Notes under the pieces: generated by a model
What the model was told of the DNA's origin: nothing
Seen by the model: only the letters and a program-made list of their open reading frames with translations
Database searches by the model: none
Origin: Hydnum rufescens UP504
Lineage: Eukaryota > Basidiomycota > Agaricomycetes > Cantharellales > Hydnaceae
Direction of reading: 5' to 3'
Assembly (NCBI GenBank): GCA_014904985.1
Contig: MU129027.1
Span: 109,311-173,310 of the forward strand
Length of the DNA: 64,000 nucleotides
In this document: in pieces, positions 27,014-39,320 of the stretch
How positions within the stretch are numbered: the first letter of the stretch is position 1
Layout of the letters: each line of letters starts with the position of its first letter
Position numbers and translations under genes: made by a program

Positions 27014-27392
27014 TCTAATATAATGCGATTGGGGGAGCTAGTCCCGGGTCTACATTGACCCCTCTAATAACCACCAACCCGAGATTTTGTTGTTGAGGGT
27101 AGCGCCAACGAGTAGCAGCTCTCGCGGTATCCCAACACGTCCCGGGATGGCCGGATCGCGCAGATATCGTCAAACCTGATTACGCATTTGACTGGTTACA
27201 TTTGCGCCTCGGTGTAGTCACCGACCCACATTCTAATTGCGGCATCAGTATCTCCACGAAGGCCAAACTCGAAAACTTGACACACAGGATACCAGGCATC
27301 CCGCTGTAAGTCGCGCGATACGACCCGAATTTCAGACTGACGAGAGGGGAAGATCAACCGCCAAAATTATTCCTAAATCCGGGCTGTACGTA

Positions 27393-28294
27393 CTAGGTTC
27401 CACCGGTACCAACGTTGCGGACGCCCGATTGGTAGCTCAATATAGATGCACCAGTCGAGGCATCGCTGATCACGTAGTTGACACTTCCGCCAGGGCCGTA
27501 GGTCACATACAGAGTATGTTGCAATGGGCGACCAAGAGTCTGGGTAACTGGAACCGAAGCAAGCGTCTCGCCCGTTTGGTAGTCTGTGAACTCCAATGTA
27601 TTCGTCAAGAGGTTTGAGAAATAGGCTGGGGCACCGTCTCCAGCACTGAAACTAAGGATGGCATCAGATAGGTTCATTCCCCTCACGAAATTTCGAGAAG
27701 TTATCACATCTGCATAGTGTGGAAGAAAGAGGAACTTCCGGCTGTGGAAAAGATGTCATGAACGAGTTTATGCCAGACCGATGGCTACACGCACTATTGT
27801 TGGAGGCAACATACGACCTCCACGTGAATTTCCACGACGTTCCGTCTAGAGCACAATCATCTGTGAACTGTATGGAATGCTTAGGTGTACAATAGCGTAC
27901 CAGCCCCTCGATTGTTCAAAAATTCAACGCGTTGACGCGGACTGGCACCATTGGGGATCAATTGCCCGTTGGGATCATTCGTCTCTGCAATCTCATAGCA
28001 AGTATTGATCAGCTGGACGCCAGAGGTGCAGCCGCCAGAGGCAAGATAGCTTGCGGGGAAGAGTGAGCCCCAACATTTCCTTCTGCTACACTAGAGGTGT
28101 TCCACACACCCGGAGGCCTGCCATCGCAAACCGGGGATCCCAGAAGCCAAGTTTCCAGTGTGATAACTGGTCCCATCATTAATGACTGCTCTGGCTACTA
28201 TGGGCATAAAACGATGATTAGAAGCACGCTTTGAGGCAGCGATAGATGAAGCAATCAGGGAGAGCAAGAAAATGGTGATAGGGATTCGAAGCAT
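27393..28294 (-). CDS. Small secreted protein, family not recognised
   Basis: Start at 28294 gives a clear signal peptide (MLRIPITIFLLSLIASSIAA), with probable cleavage after the Ala-rich end. A segment follows with Cys residues in the pattern CWGSLFPASYLASGGCTSGV and LINTCYEIAETND, then a beta-rich C-terminal exon (ILSFSAGDGAPAYFSNLLTN, LQHTLYVTYGPGGSVNYVIS) ending at TAG 27393-27395. An in-frame TAG at 28091-28093 lies between the signal-peptide exon and the Cys-rich segment. Only a very short (27-nt) GT-AG intron would remove it while keeping the frame, so either the gene has an unusual microintron or it is damaged. Secretion is inferred from the signal peptide. Function is unknown. Confidence 0.5.
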
Positions 28295-29579
28295 TTTGGG
28301 AGGTGGCAGAGAACGAGGGATGTGCCAGTCCTTCATTATATGTACACGGATTGATCAGAACATTCTCTGGAAACAGACTAGTGGAGTCGATCAAATTTCT
28401 AGATTCTGCGCTTGGTAGATAATGAGGATGAGTCGGCATACGCCTTCATGATACAAGAGCATATCCATAGCTTCGGCACGAGCATTGGCCTGATAGATAG
28501 GGATAGCCTTGAGCAAGACCGCTCACTTCAATGATGCTGACTAAGCAATGAGTTGTACATAGGACCCCTGAAAACTCCCTGGACTAGCGAAATCCACCTG
28601 CTACGTCTCACATGTCTCTTTGATAAGACCTCGGTACGATGCGAGTACACAGTGGTATGTACATCAAGTCTACTTATATAAGCCATAGACACGAGAGGCT
28701 GCGTCGAGCGCACGTACATACGCGATCGATAACGCCATTTCAATCCCTTCCTCCCAAAGCATAATTGTTCTTCATCTGTGAGCTTAATCAAAATGGAGCT
28801 AGAAATACAAACCAAACTGAGCTACGTTGTTGGAGGTAAAAGATCGGGAATCGTGCCTCCAGAATTTCCGTCTTGGGTCTCCGTGTATATGCCCCATCCC
28901 ATACACATCTTCTTGCCTCACACTTTACCCCGATCCATTACCTCCCTTTCCCGGGAAGCTCAGCTTTGAAGCCCAGGATTCCAATGTCCTTACGCATTCT
29001 TGTCTCGCCGAACAATGCCCAGTGTCACATGCTTCGCCGATTCTTCTTCTTTTAGATTATTTTCCGGGTTGTGGTTGGCTGCATCACCCTCCACAGATCC
29101 GGTCAACTTGAAAATCCGATTTTGCGAAGTACAGTAACGCAACGTCTCCGTGCGCTGGTGTCCTCAAATGGTGTCATGCCTTGTAATGCCTTGTAATATA
29201 TAGATCGGTCGTCCAAACCTCGGGTTCCAAGGTCGTTCGGGTCTTCCTATGTCTAGATCCAGCCGATTTGGTATCTGGGGCCGTACTGCACTGTCGGTGT
29301 CGGCGTCAGCGCACATAGTGGTCGCTTGCTCTGGGATTCAGTGGATAGTGGATCGTGTGGCCCTCGCTCCGTCCTCAATGTTAGAACAGGCAGGTAAATT
29401 TCAATTGCTTCATTCTCTCCCATTTCTATCTCAACCATACTACATCCATTTCAGGCTCTTATGATAATCGTGTTTTGTAGAGACCCCATGGATTTTGTGG
29501 TCTGTGCTCTTCACGAAGCTTGAGCAATCATCCAACCTTTGAGGTCGAACGAGATGCTCGGCTTTCGGAGATTTACCGT
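28295..29579. other. Intergenic stretch with no supported gene
   Basis: Upstream of the secreted-protein gene. ORFs at 28528-28815, 28827-29111 and 29249-29464 overlap on both strands without motifs. A TATATA-type stretch at 28674-28679 and another AT patch near 29198-29203 are the only promoter-like signs. No RNA gene was recognised. Confidence 0.4.
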
Positions 29580-29872
29580 CTTACGAGTTATTCCGTGAGC
29601 GTCAGATTGCAGATTGTCTTTACTGTAATGGCCCATCTCCAAATATTGTGACTCGACTTCTCCAAAAGTTCACGGGACGCTCTATTCTTCCGCGGATGCA
29701 TCGAGAAAGGGCCTTGGAGAAGGCGTATTGTACAATCGCACGAGGCGAACTGTCCAAACGTTCCACAATATTGCTATCCAATTATTTTTTTGCAGTCAGT
29801 AATCTGGCGAGCGACGTTGTGGACCGTGTCCACCATGCCGCCACGCGTCCAACAGTGTCGCTCTTCAAGTGA
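29580..29872 (+). CDS. Hypothetical ORF fragment
   Basis: An open stretch reads FRERQIADCLYCNGPSPNIV then TRLLQKFTGRSILPRMHRER and ends LASDVVDRVHHAATRPTVSL with FK before the stop at 29872. It looks protein-like (charged helices, CLYCNG motif), but I know no family. The 5' part is uncertain: a neighbouring frame upstream (EVERDARLSEIYRLTSYS) may be its first exon. It is convergent with the proteasome alpha7 gene, with 35 bp between stops. Confidence 0.3.
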
Positions 29873-29907
29873 CGATGACAATAATGAATTTTATGCCTGA
29901 ATACATC

Positions 29908-30959
29908 TTAGTCCTCCATATCCGCGTCCAACGCGTCTCTGCCCTTCTTATCCGCCTCCTCAAACAGGTCTTTGGGCACAGGTAGATGTAGCCCGTTCGT
30001 TTCTGCGCCGATCCAGGAGAGCTCCAGTTCGAACTCTTTGTCCTTGGAGTCATCGTGGACGAGATGCATGCTATAATGCAAAAAAAGGACCACTTAGAAG
30101 CCGTAAACGAGACTACACCATAATACCCACATTCTAGCGGCTTCAAAGACGGCCTCACGCGTCGTGAGCTCTGATAGCTTGAGCTTTTCTAATTCAGTCT
30201 TGGCAAGCTGTCGACCCTTCCCAACCGCTGCCCCATTATATCCCTGCACAGTCAATCCGCATATAGTTAAGTGACATGAACATCACAATCGTGCATAAAT
30301 GCGAGTGACCCACATAATATATCCCACTGGGTTCCACAACGTAGAGTGCTGGACCATCTTTGTCTACTGCGCCTAGAATAGCGCTAATCCCGAAAGGGCG
30401 CACTGAAGAATAAAGGGTATATGCCTGCACGTAGAGGCCGAGGCGTTCGGCGATGGCTGAGAGTGGTGGTTCTGATCTGTATGTTTCGCGATAGTTGAGG
30501 GATTCATCAAATGCCCGGGATGCGAGGTGACGACCATCAGCAAGTAATCCTGCGGTGGCCTGTGGGGGTATTCGGCATTAGACACGACAAACGACCGTAC
30601 TGAAGAATAGAGAATTGTAACAACACGTACAATTCCAATATGGCGGTCTACTGTTTGAATGCGTCGGTTTGTGCCCGGTACTAACAGCTTGGAATGTACC
30701 AATTTCTCGAGTGCTAATACCACACCATCCTTAACACGAAGACCAATAGCAGTTCTGGGAATAGGGCAGCAGTCGGTAGAGTATCAATTCAGGCAGCCGT
30801 TCATTCTCACCCTGAGTTCTCAACTGCTTTGTTGGCGTATTCAACCTAGAAGCCAATCAGGAATACAAAGCAGGCGTGCATTACGGAGGTTCAACTGACT
30901 TGGAATATACGTCCGTCTGGGGAGTAAGTGGACGAAGAAAGATCGTATCCGCTGTTCAT
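29908..30959 (-). CDS. 20S proteasome subunit alpha7 (Pre10 / PSMA3 family)
   Basis: Structural alpha-ring subunit of the 20S proteasome. ATG at 30959 opens [20 protein letters not shown], the alpha-subunit N-terminal signature (Y-D-x-x-x-S-x-x-S-P-D-G-R-x-x-Q). After an intron comes [11 protein letters not shown], then [57 protein letters not shown] with [20 protein letters not shown], and [20 protein letters not shown]. The last exon is [20 protein letters not shown] followed by an acidic tail (DALDADMED) ending at 29908. The acidic end and the [17 protein letters not shown] segment point to alpha7 rather than other alpha subunits. It is the third proteasome gene in this window. It is divergent from Rix1, 188 bp between starts. 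Confidence 0.92.
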
Positions 30960-31147
30960 AATTCTCGATTCTATGCCAAAAAGGACAAGACGTTGTTTAG
31001 AGCTCCATCATTCATCATATTCTCAATAGTGGAAGGGACCTTGAAAATTGTGATAGAATGTTGTGCAGTCAGTGGGCAACGCGTATGCTCGCGAGACGGA
31101 ATAGCGTGACACGGCAAGTTCCGCGCGCCGAGCACCAACTTTTCTCG

Positions 31148-33970
31148 ATGCAATTGCTGGATGTCATTTTGCAACGGCAACTTGCTTCTGATGAGGCTGC
31201 AGTCGTTAACGTTTTGAATGTATTGTCTCTGATTACGCCCTCTGTCTTGTCATCTTCTACTTCACAAAGGCTTTGGATTGCTCGTATAAATACACTCTTG
31301 GAACGTCCGAAACATTATGGTGCAAGATGGGCCGGTCTTTGTCTGGCGCATCGGACTGCCTTGTTAAATCGGGAGCTTCTTGTTGGATCTGCTCAAACAT
31401 GGATATCATTTGCTTTGCCATTGCTCTCGGTTTGACAGTTACCTTACAATTCAATGCTCGCGCTCATATTTATTCAGAGGGACGAACCAATTCCCACCAT
31501 GGTCTCCGCAATCCACCTCCTTGTCCTTCTCTATACATCTGTCAAAGATATGCCCGAATTTCACAGACAAGTTATTGCCCCCACCTTGCAAAAGTTCAGC
31601 ATTGCACTTCTTCAATTAGTTGAAAAGCCGGAATCGACCCAGAGAGCTCAAGGCATGTGTTGGTTGAATATACTATGTGTAATTATTTGACCGTTTTATC
31701 GATAGATTCTTATCATGCAGTCCCTCTGTGTGTTAATACACGAGCATCCGACTCTGCACATTGCATTGCAAGGTCGACTTCATAGTGTCACTCTGGCGCA
31801 TCTGTCCGGAACATTTCCGTCAATATCGGACCCATCGCTCGTCCAAGCAGCTGCAGACGTCCACTCAGTCCTGCACTTAACTGGCGGGAAAGTGCGGGCA
31901 GCTGCCGTGTGGAGAAAAAGTGTGGACAGCGCAGTCACGAGTGCAGGAATCTGCTTGCACGAGCTCACCTCTGCCTCCAGGCCGACGTCTTGTGGGGCTC
32001 TTATTGTCATGTCCATGTTTTCGTCCTAATGACCTAGATCTTGGCTCAATATAGCTCGCAATCATGACGTTGGGTTTGACTTGCCTCCTCTACCGTGCGA
32101 CGAATTTTCCATACCCTTGGCGATGGATAGGTTAAAATGCTTGGTTACCCTGCTCATCGCTCTCTTGCGGTAGATAATACTTCTCCCCATTTCTGCAATC
32201 ATCCTGATTGGTATATCACGTCAGATGTCCCGCTTCGCGGCCAATTACTGTGCCGGTCGGATCTCTTGTAAAATTCGCCATACAAATGATTAGCGTGAGT
32301 TCAAACGCCCCCGAAAATCCGGTATGTCTGTAAACTGTGGTCCGTTCTAGAGATTTAACGTCACCTTCGTCGATTTCCACCCTAGAATCATGAAAAGTTT
32401 GTAGACGAACAAAGATATATTCTTGAAGCATCAGTGATACCCGCGATTTTGGAGGCCGGGTGCGATCTTATCTATGCACTTTCTGAATGGTACTTTCATT
32501 GCGTCGCTTTCTATTGCTTCTATTTAAGACAATCCACCTCTTCATAGCGCCCGCCACCTTCTCACTCCGCATGTTCCTCAAGTAATCTCAGTCATGGCAT
32601 TTCATCTTGAACAGCCCATTCCCCGTAGGGTTTCTTGCGCATTTTGATGATACGCGCGTTTGAATCCTGACTATACACTCTATGATGCAGTCTCCACCGC
32701 CTTCCATTCCTTCGTGCACTTCGCGGACTCCTCTCTAATGTCCATCGGCATCCCCTGCATTCTGGTTCCACACTATCCCGCATTCTGAAGAGTCTTATCC
32801 CGTGCCTCAGTCACTTGCTTCCCAAACGCCACCATCGACGTCCGCCACAAAGAAAGACGCAAAAATGAATGGGGATGGCAAATCTAATAAAGGGAAGAAG
32901 AAATCTAGGGGATATGAGGGGATGAGATCTTTAGATCTTCCCGGGGGTTGCTGTTGAGTGGGGAAGCCGAGGAGCGGGAACTCCTGGCCAGCCTTGAAGG
33001 TAAGCGTGTCATGTCCATTTTATGGCCCACTTCTATCTTTACCGTTGTCATTCCCAAAGCCCTTCCAGCGCTTCTGTCGTCGCCTTACATCAACGGCTCT
33101 CTCCTATCCGTCACCTCCCGCCTCCTAATTTCCATACTTCTCACTCTTCGACAAATACCTGCGACAGCCGTGTCGCCTAATCCTGCCATCCATCCTCTTA
33201 TCGTAGAAAAGATAACTTCCATTTGCGAAGGCTCTATATTTTATGACCCGTGCAATCCCTGGCTTCGACGAGGTCTCGGTTTACTCGCCCACATTATGGA
33301 GCAGACCGCTGCTGGCGGCACTCACAGTGAACAGGTCCGTGAATATTTATGAGCATATCGAGCACCCAATTGACATCCCCTCCTGCTCCGCACTTCAGGC
33401 TTTGAAAACCCTCGATCTTTTGCTCCATCCACATCTTCCTTTAACACTTCGCGGTATCCCCCAATTGGACAATATTTCTCTTCTCCGTGCTGAAGATAAG
33501 GACGAACGGGAGTTACGGGAGGCTCTTGATCTCGTTTCTCCCGGGACTGCAGACCCTGGGCCTACTCCGCCTATCCCCCCGGTCAACCATAGGGTGGCGG
33601 AAGACAAGGATCCTGTCGTGACCGCACCACCTCAGCCGGTGCTCCAGCGGCCCAGCTGTTTGCATCGACCACGATTCCCTCCATATTTACCCCTAACATG
33701 ACGATGCATTCATCGGCATCTACAGTGACGTCACCTGTAACAACGCCAATGGCTGCAGTGGCACCTTCGATCACGAATAGTGACGTTACGAAGGACTCGC
33801 TCCTCATGGAGCCTCCCGCACTTCCGGCCTTTCCAGCAAAAGGAAAGGATACCACGACAAGCCGGGCGGAGACCAAGCTCAAATCAACTAATCTTATCCC
33901 TCAAGTAGGGGATGAGGATTCCGATGATGATGAGATGCCCGAGATTGATATGCGCTCAGATTCTGACTAG
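31148..33970 (+). CDS. Pre-rRNA processing / pre-60S assembly factor Rix1 (PELP1/Ipi2 family)
   Basis: Component of the Rix1-Ipi1-Ipi3 complex needed for ITS2 processing and Rea1 recruitment to pre-60S particles. The start at 31148 gives MQLLDVILQRQLASDEAAVV. Typical N-terminal helical-repeat segments follow: ARINTLLERPKHYGARWAGL, TMVSAIHLLVLLYTSVKDMP with EFHRQVIAPTLQKFSIALLQ, and DVGFDLPPLPCDEFSIPLAM. Further exons read ASVIPAILEAGCDLIYALSE, ALPALLSSPYINGSLLSVTS and ALQALKTLDLLLHPHLPLTL. The C-terminus is Pro-rich then acidic (GDEDSDDDEMPEIDMRSDSD at 33911-33970), the usual Rix1 tail. Two in-frame ATGs upstream (31058, 31085) would extend it. Between about 32,170 and 32,950 exons are short and their joints are unresolved, but the conserved pieces run in order. 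Confidence 0.75.
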
Positions 33971-34380
33971 GCTGTAGTCAGTATTACCCAAGTTGCTTAG
34001 CGTAGAACCATACGAATGCAATGGTGACCTGCGGTGATTGCAAGTAGGATCTCCTGCCTCGAAAAGTGTGATTTCTGATGCAAAACGAACAAATGTGAAG
34101 GGAAATCGAGACGGCTCTGTTATGTACATGGTATAAAGAGGACGGCTGAGCTATCGTATGCAAAATTAGCGTCGATCGGCTGAAGAGAACGGTTCAGAGC
34201 ACTGGTGGGAGCTGGATGAGAACTGCGAATACTCTTTCAGATCAACAGACGGATGCATTAAGAATTGATAAATTTTCATGGAGGTCGCGAATAGCGTAGG
34301 AATGGCGACAATGGGCAAAACTTCAACGTTGGCATTGATGTCGAAAAGATGCATGCTTGGCGCCCGGATGCAAATTGCCT
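33971..34380. other. Intergenic stretch between Rix1 and GatB
   Basis: About 400 bp without coding signal. It holds the 3' end of Rix1 and the 5' region of GatB. The left edge of the duplicated segment (see unit A) falls at about 34,348, just before the GatB start, so only a few tens of bases of the GatB promoter were copied into unit B. Confidence 0.5.
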
Positions 34381-36505
34381 ATGCTCCGCATTCCTGTTGG
34401 GCGAGCGACAGCTTCAAGATGTTGTCATAGAAGAGATCTGGCAACCTTCGCGTCCGATCCTCGTTGGCCGGGCTGGCAAGCTGTCATTGGCATCGAGGTA
34501 CATGTCCAGATCAAGTCTCGAGCAAAACTCTTTTCTCGTCAGTATCTAGATGTCTTCACGGTGCTAAATGGTTATGGAACTGTATCTTCATAAAGAAACT
34601 CGCACGGCGTTTGATCAGCCCCCTAATACGCAGGTCTCGCTTTTCGATGCCGCATTTCCTGGAACGTTACCAGTAGGCGCTTCTCCTGGAGACATCACAG
34701 ATATCACTTGCAGCTCATTTTTGGATTCAGAACTTAAATATTAAATGCGTCGAACTTGCCGTACGGACAGCCTTAGCTATGGGATCGGATGTTCAGAAAC
34801 GATCTACGTTCGATCGCAAGCATTACTTCTATCCCGACCTTCCGAGTGGATACCAGATTACTCAGAAATACGGTAAATTATTTGGGACCGACGTTAGTTT
34901 TCGGCCCTGACTCGTGGCTTATACTAGCACCACTAGCCATGGGGGGCCAAGTATTCATTGGACAAGGTCGGACAGTGAGCATCGAGCAAATCCAACTTGA
35001 GCAGGTGTGTTTCATTGTCGATCTCGGCCCAACTCAAAACCTCAATTGATACGATGACACTAGGACACTGCGAAATCTACCAAAAGCATCTCTGGTACAG
35101 TCACTAGACTAGACCTCAATCGCGCGGGCGCAGCATTAATGGAGATCGTCTCTCGACCTGATATGCGGTTTGAATGTGCTCCATTCGGGAGGCACCCATC
35201 CATCTGAGTTATTAAATTCCCAGGACTCCTGAAGAGGCAGGCGCGTACGTACGGGCCCTGCAGGCTCTATTGCGAGCTGTGGGAGCAAGTGACGGGAATA
35301 TGGAGCAGGTACGGTATTAACACAACATGCAAAGCCCCCGTCGTCTCAGAAGTCCCCGAAGGGCTCGCTTCGATGCGACGTAAATGTTTCTGTTAATAGA
35401 AAAGACGAACCATTTGGTACTCGCTGCGAGGTCAAAAATCTTAACAGCGTTCGTTTCCTCATGTCCGCCATCTGTACGACCTGTAGTTCTCCCCCAGTTG
35501 TGGAAGTTCATTGACACCCATTGTCTGAAAGTATCAGAGGTGCGTCGGCATACGGCACTGTTAGATGCTGGATGCCCAGTGCCACAAGAAACCCGGGGAT
35601 TCGACCAGGACCGCGCAGAGACATTCCTCCTTCGTACTAAAGAGGATGCACCCGATTACCGATATATGCCTGATTCTAACTTGCCGCCATTACTTTTAAC
35701 CCAGGTAAGAGCATGGTGACACTACCACTCATCTATCAAGTCAACAAATGCGGCTCTTAGGACTATATCTCTGCAATTGCGGCGACAATGCCCGAACTGC
35801 CTTCTGCCTTGTATGCTCGACTCCAATCGCAGTACGGTATCTCTGCCAGGGATACAGAAGTGTTGATGTCTATTGAATCTGGGTCAGACATGGGATATGA
35901 TGGTGAGGCTGAGAAGGGGAGTGCGGTAAACTATTTCGAGCAAGTTGCTGACGGCGGAGATCCGAAAGTGGCGGCAAATTGGTAGGTCACATTGTTTGTT
36001 TCTCGCGATCACAAGCGGACTCATGATTCAATTTTACACAGGATTATACATGAGCTACTGGGGCAGCTAGCGTTCCGGAACGAGTCATTCCATACCAACC
36101 CAGTATCTGTCGAGACGATGCGCGAACTTCTCGCATTACTCCATGACGGTACCCTAACAGGTGGGTTGGTATTCAACGTGGTGCAGAGTTTGTACATTCT
36201 GATCAGTTGTTTCAGGAACGTCTGCGAAAACACTACTGCGTCACATCCTACAAACACGGACACAGATTCCGCTCACGCAATTGATCGACGAAATGTCCCT
36301 TCGAACTGCATCCTCTACATCGCTGAAAAGCCTTTGTGAGGCTGCCGTCAGTGCTCTCCCTCGCGAGTCGGATGTTATCCGTAAAGGGAATGAGAAGGTT
36401 GTAATGAAGCTGGTGGGTCACGTCATGAAAGCCAGTCGGGGGACCGCGAATGCACGTGCTGCAGCGGACATGTTGCGCGAGATATTACTACCCCCAAAGT
36501 TGTAA
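34381..36505 (+). CDS. Mitochondrial glutamyl-tRNA(Gln) amidotransferase subunit B (GatB/Pet112 family)
   Basis: Subunit of the tRNA-dependent amidotransferase that converts Glu-tRNA(Gln) to Gln-tRNA(Gln) in mitochondria. The ATG at 34381 is chosen because it opens a basic presequence ([20 protein letters not shown]) directly before the GatB signature [20 protein letters not shown]. Exons then give [38 protein letters not shown] with [71 protein letters not shown] and [20 protein letters not shown]. The tail domain includes [40 protein letters not shown], and the YqeY-like C-terminus ending [11 protein letters not shown] at 36505. It is convergent with P450 copy A. This is the complete copy; the truncated copy is at 40.3-41.3 kb. 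Confidence 0.92.
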
Positions 36506-36844
36506 TCCAGTCGTGGAGTGTTGGCAAATCGAGCTTCTCTTCGCTTTTCTCTTCCCTTTCATTTCGCTCTTCGGATACTGGACTACTAAGTCGACCTATC
36601 GTTCAGTCCGACGTCTGAGGGCCTGCGACTGAACTGGAAATGAGGCCTGTCCAGTGTCCATTGTCCAGGAGGGCTCGGGAGTCGGATTCCTTTGAAACTT
36701 GGAAAATATGATATTAGGTATTGTTATAGGATCCCGGTGCCTACAATCACGGAACATTAACACTAATGCGCATCCCCGGAGGGGAGGGACGGTCGGTTAC
36801 CCCACAAACTGGGACACTTATATTTCATATCATCATCCGGATAT

Positions 36845-36956
36845 ACAGCAAAGAGCAAGAGAGCAGCTAGCAAGACGGATCTGGTTATACAGCGAAGAAC
36901 AAAGTTAAAGAGCAAGCAGTAAGGCAGATCTGGTTGTACAGCAAAGAGCAAAACGG
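36845..36956. repeat. AGCAAAGAGCAA-type minisatellite, copy A
   Basis: About two units of a roughly 45-55-nt repeat built from GGATCTGGTTATACAGC and AAAGAGCAA/GAGAGCAGCTAGCAAGAC blocks. It lies directly past the P450 A stop codon (3' side of a minus-strand gene). The same element follows P450 B and C with different unit numbers. Confidence 0.75.
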
Positions 36957-39320
36957 TTAATCCGCCACGAGGACCGCTGTGCTCATTATCATATCTTCGG
37001 CGTGCTTCGAGCGTGGTCTAATGGTACATTTGAAAGCCTCGGCATGACTAGAATCGCGGATCAGGGGCTTGGAATGTTCCCACGGACATCCGTTGAAAAG
37101 AGGGCCCCACCTGGTCAAGCCTGGTGTGAATGCAACGTTTGGAGGAATTTCTTGGCCATCGGAGCCGATCTCCTTTCCAATCGTCAAGCTCGCCAATATA
37201 GTTGCAATGGCAATCCATAAGGTTGATTCTGCTAAGGTGGCGGCCGACGCATATTCTAAATGGAGATTGTGAGGTTAATTGACGTGCCGAATGCCAGGCC
37301 CAGTCCAAAGGGAGTGAACTCACCTGCGGCCAAACCCAAAATGGCCAACGGGAAGTGGCTCACCGTTTCCACCCTCGGATATGGGGGCATAGCGATCGGG
37401 ATTGAACAGCGAGGGATACTTATAAATCGCCTCATCGTGGCACATACTCCTATGAAAGAATATAGTTCAGTGAGTGGGCGCTCTGGGGTTTCGTACAACA
37501 GACCAGGCATTCGCGAATACGATTGATCCCTAGAACAAGAATGATAGTGAGAAAATGTTCATAACATCCGGATAGGATGTTGACTCACTTTGGGGATGAA
37601 CATTCCTTGATAAATGTCGTCGTCTTGTGACTTGTGAGGTATACCTATGGAGTTTGGCAGTTGCAGGGAGGACTCACGTGAATGAATAAGAATCCTTACC
37701 CAGCGGGGTTACAGGGTGCCATCTGAGAATGAAGGCGGCTTCAAGAAAAATTGAGAGAATAAAAATCCGGTGTGCGTACCTTAAGGTCTCCTGCATTACA
37801 CGTTCGATGTAAGGGAGCGAGGGACGGTCTTCGAAGGTGGGTAATCTGTCAAAGCCGATGATAGAGTCCAACTCATTTTGCGCCTTGAGCTGGACCCTAG
37901 GATTAAGGATCATGTTCAACAGGAAGATGCTTAGGGTTGCTGAGGTCTACGGATTGGAACCGAACGGTTATCAACTATTTTCGCAATCAATGTAGGAGAG
38001 CACGTCAAAAAAGTGTGCTCACCGTATCTTGGCCAGCTTCGTATCCAATAGACATGAATTGCTCCTCAGTCACCTACTCGAAATCATTGCGAAATTTATT
38101 TATATTGCTTACCAGTGTAAACAGCACCAGCAGCACCCTTTAAGTCAGCGAGCCCCATATCCGGAACGATGCCTTTTTCAGCGGAGGTATTGATACGTTC
38201 CAAAAGGGGAACGATGAATGATCGGGGTGCTGTTCCTTGACGCTATGACCCAGAGAATCGTGAATGGTGAACAGGACCATATCAAATATCTAGCACGCAC
38301 GACCTGCTCCTGAACAGCGGCAAAGGGGATTTCATACAGTTGCTCAATCGCCCAAGACCATTTGCGAGCATACTTGAGAGACGAAGGACACGGAAGCCAA
38401 TTGGGTAGGTACCTGACTGTGGGTATCAAGTCAGTAGGGATCAAGTCTTGCTTAGGGAAAGAGTATTTGAAAAAGTTGAAGGACTGACGTAGTGGGAAAA
38501 AATCAACGGGGGTCCCGCCAGGGGCACCAGCATGGCTGATCGCATAGGATGCATCAGCACCGATTTGATCGTAACGGTCGTAATCCGACGTCATTCGGTA
38601 ACCGAACACAATCCCCATGATCAGGGCCGACGAAAACCTAATACAACAGTGGCTTTAGACTTTAAGGATTGCGCAAAGACAGGCACTCTAAACCTGCGGA
38701 GAAGGTTAGCATAGGCTTCGGGCTTTTCGATGAGATTCTTGACTAGGATTCGTGATTCTGAAACCTGTAATTCACGAAAGGCTTCGACATTGCGCTTCGT
38801 GAAAGAGCCTTGTAGGAGTCTGCGATGCCTTTGGAACTGGGGGCCCCATCGAAGAAATCCAAGACTATCTCTCATGCCCATACTAAGAGAAATGAACAAG
38901 GATTTGAGCATGCGGGCACCAACAGAGCTTGGAACTTACATCTCGAATAAAGTGAAATTTGGCCTATCGCGATAGTTCGCACCTCTTTTGTCTAGCAGAT
39001 CAACAGCAGCCTTGGCACTGTTCAATACTATGATCTCTCGATTTAGGACAGTAAAGTGGATAACGTCGCCTACGAGAGGGAAGCTCGCATTGCGAAGTAG
39101 ACAAAGGTAGAAGGTAATGGTTCTCACTATTGAATTGGCGAGACCAGTTCTGATAAGCTCGTTCTGGATCACTGGCAGGAGCGGTGCGCAAATGACCGAG
39201 GAAGGGCTCTCCAGGTGGACCAGGCGGCAGAGGAGGGCGAGAAGTGCGGCGAAAGCGAGCATGCACAAGGAGAGCCGCAAGGGCAACAAAAACAGCTAAC
39301 ACCAATTGGTCAAATCCCAT
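36957..39320 (-). pseudogene. Cytochrome P450 copy A, frameshifted after the haem cysteine
   Basis: Membrane-anchored microsomal P450, resembling the O-methylsterigmatocystin-oxidoreductase-like enzymes common in Agaricomycetes; substrate unknown. The start at 39320 gives a signal anchor (MGFDQLVLAVFVALAALLVH) and the Pro-rich hinge PPLPPGPPGEPFLGHL. Landmarks follow: ANYRDRPNFTLFEM, WGPQFQRHRRLLQGSF, the I-helix YEAGQDT (about 38,030), the K-helix ExxR as MQETLR (about 37,790), and the haem loop FGFGRRICVGRHL across an intron. Right after RHL (about 37,234-37,240) copy A has one extra base compared with copies B and C, so the following helix (AESTLWIAIATI) is out of frame. A TATATAAA element lies at 39,371-39,378. 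The rest is intact, so this is a recent loss or a sequencing error. Confidence 0.8.

Noticed and set aside
30960..31147. PACE-like element at the alpha7/Rix1 divergent promoter
   Set aside because: Only GTGGGCAAC-like sequence near 31,069 is present, which does not keep the GGTGGC core.
36845..36956. Minisatellite as a possible transposon end
   Set aside because: No terminal inverted repeats or target-site duplication; the repeat follows the P450 stop codon in all three copies, which fits a 3' flank minisatellite.
38430..38530. Apparent one-base indel between P450 A and B after VDFFP
   Set aside because: The difference lies in an intron; both copies join PLLR to YLPNWL or HLPDWL in frame.
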